Shown here one piece after another: positions 28,157 through 38,899 of a stretch of DNA of 64,000 nt (position 1 is the stretch's first letter; each line of letters opens with the position of its first letter). Made by a program: the position numbers and the translations under genes. The notes under the pieces are model-generated. The model was not told the DNA's origin, searched no databases, and saw only the letters and a list, made by a program, of their open reading frames with translations. This stretch comes from Microbacterium marinum (GTDB taxonomy: Bacteria > Actinomycetota > Actinomycetes > Actinomycetales > Microbacteriaceae): assembly GCF_014204835.1 (NCBI RefSeq), contig NZ_JACHMD010000001.1, forward strand, positions 2,356,001 to 2,420,000, read 5' to 3'.

Positions 28157-29092
28157 TCAGACGCGCCCTCCGGCGAGGTCGGCGACGCCGATGAGCCCAG
28201 CGTCGTTGCCGAGGGTGGCGATCGCGAACGACGCCACCGGGTGCTGACCGTAGCCGGGCAGCGCGGCGGCGAACGCCGTGCGGGCAGGGCCGAGGAGCCG
28301 CTCCCCCAGATCGGCCACTCCCCCGCCGATCACGAACAGCTCGGGATCGAGGACGGACTGGATGCCGCCGCACGCCTCGCCCAGCGCTGTCGCGACTCGG
28401 CTGACCGCTTCGAGCGCGCCGGCATCTCCCCCCTCGATGAGCGCCGCCATCGCCGCAGCCGGGACGATGCCCTCTGCGTCCCGGGCGGCGGCGAGTCCGG
28501 CCCCGATGCCGCCGGCATCCGCGATCTCCGCTGCCTCGCGCTGCAGGGCACGACCCGAGGCGTACTGCTCGAGACACCCGCGCTGGCCGCAGCCGCAGGG
28601 ACGCCCGCCACGCTCGAACCGGATGTGCCCCAGCTCGGCGGCCGTGCCGTTCCCGCCCAGCAGGAGCCGGCCGCCGATGATGACGGCGCCACCCACCCCG
28701 GTGCCGAGAGTGAGCATGACCATGTCGTCGACGTCGCGACCCGCGCCGAACCGGAACTCGCCCCAGCCCGCCGCATTCGCGTCGTTCTCGAGGGTGACCG
28801 GTCGGCCGATCCGTCCTTCGAGTTCGCTGCGCAGCGGTTCCTCGACCCAGTCGATGTTGGGCGCGTGGAGGATCACCGAGCGGGTCGCGTCGATGAACCC
28901 GGCCGCGGCGACGCCGACGGCGTGCACGTCGTGCGTCGTCGTCAGGTCGGCGACCATCACGGCGACCGCTTCCGCCAGGGCGGAAGGGTCCGTCGGCGTC
29001 GCCACACGGCGCCGTTCGAGGATGTTCCCGTCGGGGTCGACGACCCCTCCGGCGATCTTGGTCCCACCGATGTCGATGCCGACGTTGAGCAC
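28157..29092 (-). CDS. ROK-family sugar kinase (polyP/ATP glucokinase-type)
   Basis: 311-aa sugar kinase. The ATP-binding start is VGIDIGGTKIAGGVVD. LENDANAAGWGE includes the catalytic Asp, LTLGTGVGGAVI is the phosphate loop, and HIRFERGGRPCGCGQRGCLE is the ROK zinc motif with all Cys present. There is no HTH domain, so it is an enzyme rather than an NagC/XylR-type repressor. Glucose is the likely substrate by family. It shares a 149-bp divergent promoter region with the acyl-CoA ligase gene. The start is GTG with GAAGGGA ahead of it. Confidence 0.92.
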   Translation of the reverse strand: MLNVGIDIGGTKIAGGVVDPDGNILERRRVATPTDPSALAEAVAVMVADLTTTHDVHAVGVAAAGFIDATRSVILHAPNIDWVEEPLRSELEGRIGRPVTLENDANAAGWGEFRFGAGRDVDDMVMLTLGTGVGGAVIIGGRLLLGGNGTAAELGHIRFERGGRPCGCGQRGCLEQYASGRALQREAAEIADAGGIGAGLAAARDAEGIVPAAAMAALIEGGDAGALEAVSRVATALGEACGGIQSVLDPELFVIGGGVADLGERLLGPARTAFAAALPGYGQHPVASFAIATLGNDAGLIGVADLAGGRV

Positions 29093-29132
29093 GCGATTCC
29101 CTTCGGCCGCGCACGGGCACGCGGCATCCGAG

Positions 29133-29194
29133 AGTCTAGTGGCGTCGCCTCACCGGCCGTTTCCCGTGGGATCGAGGCTCACGTGACATAGACT
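29133..29194. promoter_or_regulatory. Divergent promoters with two TAGACT -10 boxes
   Basis: TAGACT occurs on the minus strand at 29138-29133 (toward the ROK kinase, leader about 35 nt) and on the plus strand at 29189-29194 (toward the acyl-CoA ligase, leader about 40 nt). Unlike many genes here, both have leaders and Shine-Dalgarno sites. Confidence 0.45.
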
Positions 29195-29241
29195 CAGTCG
29201 CACCAACCCGACGCCAATCGGTACCGAAGGAGCTGCCGCCC

Positions 29242-31077
<1,836 letters not shown>

Positions 31078-31090
31078 CGAGCGAACGCGA

Positions 31091-31116
31091 GAAGGGCCCG
31101 GGAAACCGGGCCCTTC
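31091..31116 (+). terminator. Strong hairpin terminator after the acyl-CoA ligase
   Basis: Perfect 11-bp stem GAAGGGCCCGG (31091-31101) with CCGGGCCCTTC (31106-31116) and a GAAA tetraloop, followed by TTCGTCGTT. The A-rich and T-rich edges are partly inside the stem, so it may work in both directions for the convergent deformylase gene too. Confidence 0.85.
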
Positions 31117-31162
31117 TTCGTCGTTCGCTGCGTCATCGACGCGGACGCCGTCGCCGCTGGCG

Positions 31163-31651
31163 TCAGAACCAGTCCGACTCGCGCACCTCGCGCATCGCCT
31201 GCCGCCGAACGTCCTTCGGAAGCCGGTCGAGGTACAACATGCCATCAAGGTGGTCGCATTCGTGCTGCAACGCCTGCGCGAGGAGCCCCTCCCCCTCGAT
31301 CACGATCTGCTCGCCGGAGAGGTTGCGACCGGTGACGCGGGCCCACGGATGCCGCGGAGTGTCGTGCCACAGACCCGGCACGGACAGGCACCCCTCGCCG
31401 GTCGGCACCGGCTCCCCCGACACCTCGAGGACGGGGTCGAGGATGTACCCGACGTCGCCGTCCACGTTGTAGCTGAAGGCGCGTACCGCGACGCCGATCT
31501 GGGGTGCCGCCACTCCGGCGCGTCCGGGGAGCTCGACGGAGTCGACGAGGTCACGGACGAGCGAGCGGATGCCGTCGTCGATGGCGCCCACGGGGTCGCA
31601 GACGGTCTTCAGCACGGGGTCTCCGAAGACGCGGATGGGACGCGCGGTCAT
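31163..31651 (-). CDS. def: Peptide deformylase
   Basis: 162-aa metalloenzyme removing the formyl group from new proteins. Three motifs are complete: GVAAPQ (46-51), EGCLS (86-90, Cys metal ligand) and HECDH (130-134, two His ligands and the catalytic Glu). The ATG overlaps the stop of the MinD-like gene by 4 nt. The organism may carry a second deformylase elsewhere, as many actinobacteria do. Confidence 0.96.
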   Translation of the reverse strand: MTARPIRVFGDPVLKTVCDPVGAIDDGIRSLVRDLVDSVELPGRAGVAAPQIGVAVRAFSYNVDGDVGYILDPVLEVSGEPVPTGEGCLSVPGLWHDTPRHPWARVTGRNLSGEQIVIEGEGLLAQALQHECDHLDGMLYLDRLPKDVRRQAMREVRESDWF

Positions 31652-33072
31652 GCGAGTCCACCGCCGCCGGCACGCAGGCCCTCGACGACGAGCGCGGCGA
31701 GCTCCCGCGCGGCGTGGCGGGTCTGCGGGTCGAGCTCGCGGAACGTCACGGGGCCGCCGGTGGCGATGTGGGAGTCGTACGGGAGGGTGACGACCGCGCG
31801 CACGCGGCTGCGGAAGTGGGACTCGAGCTCCGCCGGCTTCACGAGGCTCGCGCCCGGTCGCGAGGTGTTCAATACGACGATGGCGGTGCGGACCTGGTCT
31901 GCGAACCCGTTGGTCTCGAGCCAGGTGAGCGTCTCGGAGGCGAGCCGCGCCTCGTCGATGCTGCGACCGGCGACGATGATCAGCTGATCGGCGAGTTCGA
32001 GAGTGGCATCCATCACCGAGTGCACGATCCCGGTGCCCGTGTCGGTGAGGACGATCGAGTAGTAGTGCGCGGCGACGGCGGCGACGTCGTGGTAGTCGCG
32101 GTCGCTGAAGGCCTCGGAGAGGTGGGGATCGGCGTCGGATGCGAGGACGTCGAGCCGCGTCTCGTCGCGCGCCACGACGGCGGACAGGTCGTTGAACCCG
32201 GTGATGGCGCCGCGCATGCGGACGAGGTCGCGGACGGTCTTGCCGCTCGTGCGTCCGATGCGCTCGGCGAGGGTGCCGCGGTCGGGGTTGGCGTCGACGG
32301 CGATGACCCGGTCCTCCCGGGCATCGGCGAGGGCCATGCCGAGCAGGGTCGTGACACTCGTCTTGCCCACGCCGCCCTTGCGCGAGAGGACGGGGACGAA
32401 CTTGGCGCCGCCGTGGAGGGGCGCCGCGATCCGCCGGTCGAGTTCCTTGCGGGCTCGCGAGCTCTTGCTGTCGCCGAGGTTCACCCGGCGGGCCGTCGCG
32501 GCGTAGACGAAGCGCTGCCAGGGTCCATCGGGCTCGGCGGAGGCCACGCGGGACCGGTCGAGCAGACGGTCGGCGGTGAGGAGGTCGGCCGTCTCGCGGT
32601 CGGCGCCGAGCTGGTCGAGTCGGCGCGAGGCGAGCGGCTCCTCCTCGGCCCGCGCGGTCCGTACGCGCTCGAGGGCGTGCTTGTCGGCGCCCGAGGCGTG
32701 GTGCATCTCGCGACGGGTCTGGCCCGTGACGACGGTTCCGGTCGGGGTGGTCTCCACCATGACGTCGGCGTCGACGACGTCGTTCGGTACAGGCGCGGGA
32801 CGGACGACGGGGAGCTCCTCGACGGGGGCGTCCTCGATCAGCTCCGGCGGCCCGGCGTCTTCGATCGACTCGGCCGTGACCGCCGCCGCAGCGAAGTCGG
32901 CGTCGTCGAGATCGTCGTCGGCATCGTCGTCGTGCAGTGCGGGCAGGACCACCTCGACCTGCGCCGTCGAGCCGTCGACGATGCCGATCCCGGTGGTCTC
33001 GAGGCGGTCGGTGCCGGCCAGCACGCCGTTGTCGACGTCCTCGGACGTCTCGTTGTCGCGGTCACGCATCAC
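31648..33072 (-). CDS. MinD/ParA-like ATPase with long acidic N-terminal region
   Basis: 474-aa P-loop ATPase. Residues 1-215 are disordered-looking, acidic and Pro/Val-rich. The ATPase domain begins with deviant Walker A RKGGVGKTSVTTLLG (about 230-243), then IAVDANPDRGTL and a Walker B-like VLTDTGTGIV; the usual Asp-Cys or Asp-Thr-Pro of ParA is here D-T-G. The start is GTG at 33072 or the adjacent ATG at 33069, with TGGAG upstream. Its context (def downstream, pyc upstream) gives no clue. Family members in actinobacteria act in chromosome, carboxysome-like, flagellar or conjugative positioning; the target here is unknown. Confidence 0.85.
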   Translation of the reverse strand: MMRDRDNETSEDVDNGVLAGTDRLETTGIGIVDGSTAQVEVVLPALHDDDADDDLDDADFAAAAVTAESIEDAGPPELIEDAPVEELPVVRPAPVPNDVVDADVMVETTPTGTVVTGQTRREMHHASGADKHALERVRTARAEEEPLASRRLDQLGADRETADLLTADRLLDRSRVASAEPDGPWQRFVYAATARRVNLGDSKSSRARKELDRRIAAPLHGGAKFVPVLSRKGGVGKTSVTTLLGMALADAREDRVIAVDANPDRGTLAERIGRTSGKTVRDLVRMRGAITGFNDLSAVVARDETRLDVLASDADPHLSEAFSDRDYHDVAAVAAHYYSIVLTDTGTGIVHSVMDATLELADQLIIVAGRSIDEARLASETLTWLETNGFADQVRTAIVVLNTSRPGASLVKPAELESHFRSRVRAVVTLPYDSHIATGGPVTFRELDPQTRHAARELAALVVEGLRAGGGGLA

Positions 33073-33122
33073 GGGCGGTTCACTCCAGGTTCATCGGGGG
33101 CGAGAGCGCCCGACCAACCAGG

Positions 33123-36100
33123 TTACTCGGCGGGGCGAATGACCAGCAAAAGGTCACCCGCCTCGACCTGCGCGGTTCCGGGGATCACGAGCCGTTCGAC
33201 CGTCCCGTCGACGGGCGCGGTGATGGCGGCTTCCATCTTCATCGCCTCGATGGATGCCACCGGTTGCCCGGCCTGCACCTTCGCGCCCTCATCGGCTTTC
33301 AGGGTGACGACGCCCGAGAACGGCGCCGCGACCTGGCCGGGCTTCGACGTGTCGGCCTTCTCGGCCTGCCGCGCTTCGACGGTCACCTGCTGGTCCCTCA
33401 CGGCGACCGGTCGCAACTGCCCGTTGAGGGTGGCCATGACGGTGCGCATGCCCTTCTCATCGACCTCGCCGATGGCTTCGAGGCCGACGTAGAGCTGAAC
33501 GCCGCGTTCGATCTCGACGACGTGCTCCTGCCCGGGCACGAGACCGTAGAGGTAGTCCATCGTGTCGAGGACGCTCAGGTCGCCGTACGTGTCGCGCACC
33601 TCGTGGAACGCCTTGGTGGGGGCCGGGAACAGGAGCCGATTGAGCTTGGCCCGCCGCGTCGAGGAGTCGGCATCCAATGCCGTGGAGTCGTCGTCCGAGA
33701 TCTCGGTGACGCCGACCTTCACCGAGCGCCCTGCGAGCACCTTCGAGCGGAAGGGCTCGGGCCACCCGCCCGGGAGGTCGCCGAGCTCGCCCGCCATGAA
33801 GCCGACGACCGAGTCGGGCACGTCGTACTTCTCAGGGTTCGCCTCGAAGTCGGCAGGATCCGCCTTGACGGCCGCGAGGTGCAGGGCGAGGTCGCCGACG
33901 ACCTTCGACGACGGCGTCACCTTGGGCACGCGACCCAGGATGCGGTTGGCGGCGGCGTACATGTCCTCGATGAGTTCGAAGTCCTCGGCGAGGCCGAGTG
34001 CGATCGCCTGCTGCCGGAGATTCGACAGCTGACCGCCCGGGATCTCGTGGTGGTAGACGCGACCGGTCGGCCCGGGCAGTCCCGACTCGAAGGGCGCGTA
34101 GAGGTTGCGCACCGCCTCCCAGTAGGGCTCGAGGTCCGAGACCGCGTCGAGGTCGAGACCCGTGTCGCGCTCCGTGTCGGCGAGGGCTGCGACCAGAGCC
34201 GACAGCGACGGCTGACTGGTCGTCCCCGACATCGGCGCGGCGGCGGCGTCGACGGCGTCAGCGCCGGCGGCGCTCGCGGCCAGGAGCGTTGCGAGCTGCC
34301 CGCCCGCAGTGTCGTGGGTGTGGACGTGGACGGGCACGTCGAACCGCTCGCGCAGCGCCCGCACGAGCTTCGCCGCCGCGGCCGGCCGGAGCAGCCCCGC
34401 CATGTCCTTGATCGCGAGAATGTGCGCGCCGGAGTCCACGATCTGCTCCGCCAGTCGGAGGTAGTAGTCCAGGGTGTACAGGTCTTCGGCGGGGTCGAGC
34501 AGATTGCCGGTGTAGCAAACGGCGACCTCGGCCACGGCCGACCCGGTCCCGAGGACGGCGTCGACGGCGGGCCTCATCTGGTCGACGTCGTTCAAGGCGT
34601 CGAAGATGCGGAAGATGTCGACTCCGGATGCCGCGGCTTCGGCCACGAACGCATCGGTGACCTTCGTCGGGTAGGGCGTGTACCCGACCGTGTTCCGGCC
34701 CCGCAGCAGCATCTGGATCGCGACGTTGGGCAACGCGGCGCGGAGGGCGTCGAGCCGCTCCCACGGGTCTTCGCCGAGGAAGCGAAGGGCGACATCGTAG
34801 GTCGCCCCGCCCCAGGCCTCCACCGACAGGAGTTCGGGGGTGAGACGGGCGACGTACGGCGCCACACGAGCGAGGTCTTTCGTGCGGACACGGGTGGCGA
34901 GGAGCGACTGGTGGGCGTCACGGAAGGTCGTCTCGGTGACGGCGAGGGCCGACTGGGCGCGGAGCGCTTGGGCGAAGCGCTGCGGGCCGAGCTCCTGGAG
35001 CCGCTGTCGCGACCCTGCCGCCGGGGTGGACGTGAGGTCGAGCGTCGGCAGCTTGGCGCCGGGGTCGGAGCGCACCGGGCTCTCCCCGTGGGGACGGTTC
35101 ACGGTGACGTCCGCCAGCCACGACACGATCTTCGAGCCGCGGTCCTTCGACTCCCGACCGTTGACGAGCTCGGGTCGTTCGTCGATGAACGCGGTGCTGA
35201 GATCGCCCGCGACGAACGCGGGGTCGTCGAGCACGCGCTGGAGGAACGGAATGTTGGTCGAGACGCCGCGGATGCGGAACTCGGCGAGGGCGCGCCGCGA
35301 ACGACGGACCGCCGACGCGAAGTCGCGGCCGCGGCAGGTGAGCTTCGACAGCATGGAGTCGAAGTGCGGGCTGATCTGGGAGCCCGCCGCGGTCGTGCCG
35401 CCGTCGAGGCGGATGCCGGCGCCGCCGGGCGAGCGGTACGTCGTGATCTTGCCGGTGTCGGGGCGGAAACCCTGGGCGGGGTCCTCGGTCGTGATGCGGC
35501 ATTGCAGTGCTGCTCCGCGCAGGTGGATGTTCTCCTGCTGCAGGCCGAGATCGGCGAGGCTCTCGCCGGAGGCGATGCGCATCTGGGACTGCACGAGGTC
35601 GACGTCGGTGACCTCCTCCGTCACGGTGTGCTCGACCTGGATGCGCGGATTCATCTCGATGAAGACGACCTCGCCGGTCCGGGGCCCCGCGGTCTCGAGG
35701 AGGAATTCGACGGTTCCCGCGTTCTCGTACCCGATGGAGGTGGCGAACGCGACCGCGTACCCGTGGAGGGCGATGCGGACCTCGTCGGCGAGGTTCGGCG
35801 CGGGTGCGATCTCCACCACCTTCTGGTGTCGGCGCTGCACCGAGCAGTCCCGCTCGAACAGGTGCACCGTGTGGCCATTCTTATCGGCGAGGATCTGGAC
35901 CTCGACGTGACGCGGGCGCTGCACGGCCTGCTCCAGGAAGACCCGGGCGTCACCGAACGCGCTCCCCGCTTCGCGCATGGCCTCTGACAGGGCCGGCGGG
36001 AGCGCGTCGCGGTTCTCGACGCGTCGCATTCCCCGCCCGCCTCCCCCGGCGACGGCCTTGACGAAGATGGGGAAGCCGATGTCCTCGGCTTGCGCGACGA

Positions 36101-36530
36101 GCGCGTCGACATCATCCGAGGCGTCGGTGGAGCGCAAGACCGGCACGCCCGCCGCGATGGCGTGCTGCTTGGCCGTGACCTTGTTCCCTGCCATCTCCAG
36201 CACGGTGGCGGAGGGCCCGATGAAGGCGATGCCGTTCGCGGCCGCCTTCGCCGACAGCTCCGGGTTCTCGGAGAGGAAGCCGTAGCCCGGGTAGATCGCG
36301 TCGGCGCCGCTCTCGAGCGCCACCCGGATGATCTCGTCGACATCGAGGTACGCACGGACGGGGTGACCGACCTCGCCGATCTGGTACGCCTCGTCGGCCT
36401 TCAGGCGGTGCAGCGAGTAGCGGTCTTCGTACGGGAAGACAGCGACGGTGCGCGCCCCCAGCTCATACGCCGCGCGGAATGCACGGATGGCGATCTCACC
36501 ACGGTTCGCGACCAGGATCTTGCGGAACAT
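33123..36530 (-). CDS. pyc: Pyruvate carboxylase
   Basis: 1,135-aa single-chain biotin enzyme that carboxylates pyruvate to oxaloacetate for anaplerosis. The biotin carboxylase domain (1-~450) starts FRKILVANRGEIAIRAFRAA, with the ATP-grasp loop GGGGRGMR and FIEMNPRIQVEHTVTE. The carboxyltransferase TIM barrel (~530-830) has FRDAHQSLLATRVRTKDL and HVHTHDTAGG. The C-terminal biotinyl domain holds AMKME, with biotinyl Lys near 1098. A GAGGTGA Shine-Dalgarno precedes the ATG. Full length matches actinobacterial Pyc. It lies near garA and lpd, all acting around the pyruvate and 2-oxoglutarate node. Confidence 0.98.
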   Translation of the reverse strand: MFRKILVANRGEIAIRAFRAAYELGARTVAVFPYEDRYSLHRLKADEAYQIGEVGHPVRAYLDVDEIIRVALESGADAIYPGYGFLSENPELSAKAAANGIAFIGPSATVLEMAGNKVTAKQHAIAAGVPVLRSTDASDDVDALVAQAEDIGFPIFVKAVAGGGGRGMRRVENRDALPPALSEAMREAGSAFGDARVFLEQAVQRPRHVEVQILADKNGHTVHLFERDCSVQRRHQKVVEIAPAPNLADEVRIALHGYAVAFATSIGYENAGTVEFLLETAGPRTGEVVFIEMNPRIQVEHTVTEEVTDVDLVQSQMRIASGESLADLGLQQENIHLRGAALQCRITTEDPAQGFRPDTGKITTYRSPGGAGIRLDGGTTAAGSQISPHFDSMLSKLTCRGRDFASAVRRSRRALAEFRIRGVSTNIPFLQRVLDDPAFVAGDLSTAFIDERPELVNGRESKDRGSKIVSWLADVTVNRPHGESPVRSDPGAKLPTLDLTSTPAAGSRQRLQELGPQRFAQALRAQSALAVTETTFRDAHQSLLATRVRTKDLARVAPYVARLTPELLSVEAWGGATYDVALRFLGEDPWERLDALRAALPNVAIQMLLRGRNTVGYTPYPTKVTDAFVAEAAASGVDIFRIFDALNDVDQMRPAVDAVLGTGSAVAEVAVCYTGNLLDPAEDLYTLDYYLRLAEQIVDSGAHILAIKDMAGLLRPAAAAKLVRALRERFDVPVHVHTHDTAGGQLATLLAASAAGADAVDAAAAPMSGTTSQPSLSALVAALADTERDTGLDLDAVSDLEPYWEAVRNLYAPFESGLPGPTGRVYHHEIPGGQLSNLRQQAIALGLAEDFELIEDMYAAANRILGRVPKVTPSSKVVGDLALHLAAVKADPADFEANPEKYDVPDSVVGFMAGELGDLPGGWPEPFRSKVLAGRSVKVGVTEISDDDSTALDADSSTRRAKLNRLLFPAPTKAFHEVRDTYGDLSVLDTMDYLYGLVPGQEHVVEIERGVQLYVGLEAIGEVDEKGMRTVMATLNGQLRPVAVRDQQVTVEARQAEKADTSKPGQVAAPFSGVVTLKADEGAKVQAGQPVASIEAMKMEAAITAPVDGTVERLVIPGTAQVEAGDLLLVIRPAE

Positions 36531-36627
36531 GCTTCACCTCGAGAGGGTGCAGGGGCGCCACGGCATCGGGTCGCCGGCGTACGGGCTGAGTACCCTCACA
36601 GCCTAGGGGACGGTAACGTAGTGCCTC

Positions 36628-37440
36628 GTGCACGTACTCTCCGTCAGCTCCCTCAAGGGTGGCGTCGGCAAGACCACCGTGACCCTCGGCCTCGCCTCGG
36701 CGGCGTTCGCACGTGGGGTGCGGACTCTCGTCGTCGACCTCGACCCGCAGTCCGACGTCTCCACCGGCATGGACATCCAGGTCGCGGGGCGATTGAACGT
36801 CGCCGACGTGCTTGCGAACCCGAAGGAGAAGGTGGTCCGTCAGGCCATCACCTCGAGCGGGTGGGCCAAGGTGCACCCCGGGACGATCGACGTCATGATC
36901 GGCAGCCCTTCCGCCATCAACTTCGACGGCCCCCACCCCAGCGTCCGCGATGTCTGGAAGCTCGAAGAGGCACTCGCGACCATCGAGGCCGATTACGACC
37001 TCGTGCTGATCGACTGCGCCCCGTCGCTGAACGCCCTCACCCGCACTGCGTGGGCGGCGTCCGACCGCGTCGTCGTGATCACGGAGCCCGGTCTCTTCTC
37101 CGTCGCCGCCGCCGACCGTGCCCTCCGCGCGATCGAGGAGATCCGCCGCGGCCTCTCCCCCCGCCTGCAGCCGCTGGGCATCGTCGTCAACCGGGTCAGG
37201 CCGCAGTCGATCGAGCACCAGTTCCGCATCAAGGAGCTGCGGGACATGTTCGGACCCCTCGTCCTGTCCCCCCAGCTGCCCGAGCGCACCTCGCTACAGC
37301 AGGCGCAGGGTGCGGCCAAGCCGCTGCACATCTGGCCGGGCGACTCTGCACAGGAGCTCGCCGCCGACTTCGACTCGCTCCTTGACCGCATCGTCCGCAC
37401 GGGTCGGATCCCCGTCGCCGGCGCTTCCGCGGGCGCCTGA
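36628..37440 (+). CDS. ParA-family ATPase
   Basis: 270-aa chromosome-partition-type ATPase. The deviant Walker A is LKGGVGKTTVTLGLA (residues 9-23, signature Lys10 and Lys15), followed by VVDLDPQSDVSTGMD and the Walker B region VLIDCAPSLNALTRTA. There is no N-terminal HTH and no neighbouring parB, so this is an orphan ParA of the kind that positions protein complexes, or the chromosomal homologue of the M. tuberculosis Rv1708-type protein. The GTG start begins directly with the beta-strand HVLSVSS. A TAACGT box lies 8 nt upstream, so it too may be leaderless. Confidence 0.88.
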   Translation: MHVLSVSSLKGGVGKTTVTLGLASAAFARGVRTLVVDLDPQSDVSTGMDIQVAGRLNVADVLANPKEKVVRQAITSSGWAKVHPGTIDVMIGSPSAINFDGPHPSVRDVWKLEEALATIEADYDLVLIDCAPSLNALTRTAWAASDRVVVITEPGLFSVAAADRALRAIEEIRRGLSPRLQPLGIVVNRVRPQSIEHQFRIKELRDMFGPLVLSPQLPERTSLQQAQGAAKPLHIWPGDSAQELAADFDSLLDRIVRTGRIPVAGASAGA

Positions 37441-37458
37441 CGCTCCTCCTCGGCTCGG

Positions 37459-37507
37459 CAGCCGATCCCGGGTCTTGTGGACCCCGGGCGTCGCGCCCGA
37501 TCGGCTG
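37459..37507. terminator. Inverted repeats between convergent parA-like and merR genes
   Basis: CAGCCGATC (37459-37467) pairs with GATCGGCTG (37499-37507). The loop itself contains CCCGGG copies that can form an inner stem. This is a plausible bidirectional terminator in the 135-bp convergent gap; there is no T run. Confidence 0.45.
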
Positions 37508-37575
37508 AGGACCCGAGCAGCGGGCGCGCGAATGCAGGTCGTTCCCGACGAACGCGGGTCAGACGGTGCGGCGGG

Positions 37576-38121
37576 TCAGGCCGTGCGTGCGGCGCGGCGG
37601 GCCGCGAGCTCGTCGACGGGATCCGGCGACTGGGGGTCGAACTCGACCAGCGTCGTCTCGACCTCGCGCAGGACCTTGCCGACGGCGATGCCGAACACAC
37701 CCTGGCCGCGGCTGACGAGGTCGATGACCTCGTCGTTCGACGTGCACAGGTAGACCGAGGCGCCATCGCTCATCAGCGTGGTGCCGGCGAGGTCACGGAT
37801 GCCGGAGGCGCGGAGCTGATCGACCGCGACCCGGATCTGCTGCAGGGAGATGCCGGTGTCGAGGAGCCGCTTCACGAGCTTCAGGACGAGGATGTCGCGG
37901 AATCCGTAGAGACGCTGGGATCCCGAACCGCTCGCGCCGCGAACGGTCGGCTCGACGAGTTCGGTGCGAGCCCAGTAGTCGAGCTGGCGATAGGTGATGC
38001 CGGCGGCGCGGGCGGCCTGTGCGCCGCGGTAGCCGACCTCGTCGTCCATCGCGGGAAGGCCGTCGGTGAACAGAAGCTCGGTGGAGAACTTCTGCTCGCC
38101 CAGCGCGTCATGCGCGGTCAT
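37576..38121 (-). CDS. MerR-family regulator (Rv1830/ResR-like)
   Basis: 181-aa regulator. The MerR winged helix spans about residues 28-95: VGYRGAQAARAAGITYRQLDYW, then RLYGFRDILVLKLVKRLLDTGISLQQIR. The C-terminal half (LMSDGASVYLCTSNDEVIDLV, GQGVFGIAVGKVLREVE) is the conserved domain of the Rv1830 group, not a metal- or redox-sensing tail. In mycobacteria this protein (ResR/McdR) influences division and regrowth. It is the third gene after garA and ftsR, the same order as Rv1827-Rv1828-Rv1830 but without the DUF151 gene. AGGAGG lies 6-8 nt before the ATG. Confidence 0.85.
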   Translation of the reverse strand: MTAHDALGEQKFSTELLFTDGLPAMDDEVGYRGAQAARAAGITYRQLDYWARTELVEPTVRGASGSGSQRLYGFRDILVLKLVKRLLDTGISLQQIRVAVDQLRASGIRDLAGTTLMSDGASVYLCTSNDEVIDLVSRGQGVFGIAVGKVLREVETTLVEFDPQSPDPVDELAARRAARTA

Positions 38122-38218
38122 CGGGACCTCCTGCGGGGTATCGGTTCTTCCACGCTAGAGGGTGGAAGGTGAAGCGGCAACGACATCCGATTCCCGCGGT
38201 CGGCGTGTCGCGAGTGCG

Positions 38219-38899
38219 TCAGGGGGTGAGGCGATCGAGAGCGGCCCGGACGAAGACGTCGCGCACATCATCGATACGTCGAGCCAGCTCGGGCGCCAAC
38301 TCGTTCGCGCGGGCACGCGAACCGGCATCCGTCCGGCGCAGAAGGGGGGCGAGCGCACTCTCGATGAGCGCGGCCTCCCGCTCGGCGGTCTGACGGACAC
38401 CTCGGATGTGGCGAGGCTGGATGCCGTGGGCGTCGAGCGCCGCCAGCGATCGCAGGAGTGCGAGGGTGCGCTCGTCGTAGGTCTCGGCGGGAGCGATGAG
38501 TCCGGCGGAGATCGCATCGTTGAGCAGGCCCGCTCCGGCACCGGCGGCGGAGATGAGCTCGTCGCGGCGGTACCGGCGCGCGGTCTGGACGATGGACGCC
38601 GGCGCCGCAGGGGTCCCGGCGTCGCCGTTCTCCTCGAGGTACTCGCGGATGCGTGCGAGAGGGATGCCGAAGTCGCGCTGCATGGTGAGCGCGGTGCGCA
38701 GGCGCTCGACGTCGGCGCCGGAGAACTTCCGGTAGCCGGACTCCGTGCGCACGGGCGTGACGATGCCCTGCACTTCGAGGAAGCGGAGCTTGCTCGCGCT
38801 GAGGGCGGGGAACTCGGGGCTGAGACGCGCCAGCACCTGGCCGATGCTCAGTGACCCCGCAGACGTCGTCCGTCCGCGGGGTGCCGCAGCCGGGCTCAC
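38219..38899 (-). CDS. ftsR: MerR-family regulator FtsR (Rv1828-like)
   Basis: 226-aa regulator. The N-terminal winged helix runs SIGQVLARLSPEFPALSASKLRFLE and then GIVTPVRTESGYRKFSGADVERL, with the helix pair FGIPLARIREYLEE. An all-helical C-terminal part (~100-226) is of the Rv1828/FtsR type. In Corynebacterium glutamicum FtsR activates ftsZ, so with this window's ftsZ cluster it may be its regulator; that is an inference. Its start (GTG at 38899) overlaps the garA stop by 4 nt, indicating coupled translation. Confidence 0.82.
   Translation of the reverse strand: MSPAAAPRGRTTSAGSLSIGQVLARLSPEFPALSASKLRFLEVQGIVTPVRTESGYRKFSGADVERLRTALTMQRDFGIPLARIREYLEENGDAGTPAAPASIVQTARRYRRDELISAAGAGAGLLNDAISAGLIAPAETYDERTLALLRSLAALDAHGIQPRHIRGVRQTAEREAALIESALAPLLRRTDAGSRARANELAPELARRIDDVRDVFVRAALDRLTP

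Noticed and set aside
32937-35987. 1,016-codon plus-strand open frame opposite pyc
   Set aside because: Antisense of pyruvate carboxylase with no recognisable motif.
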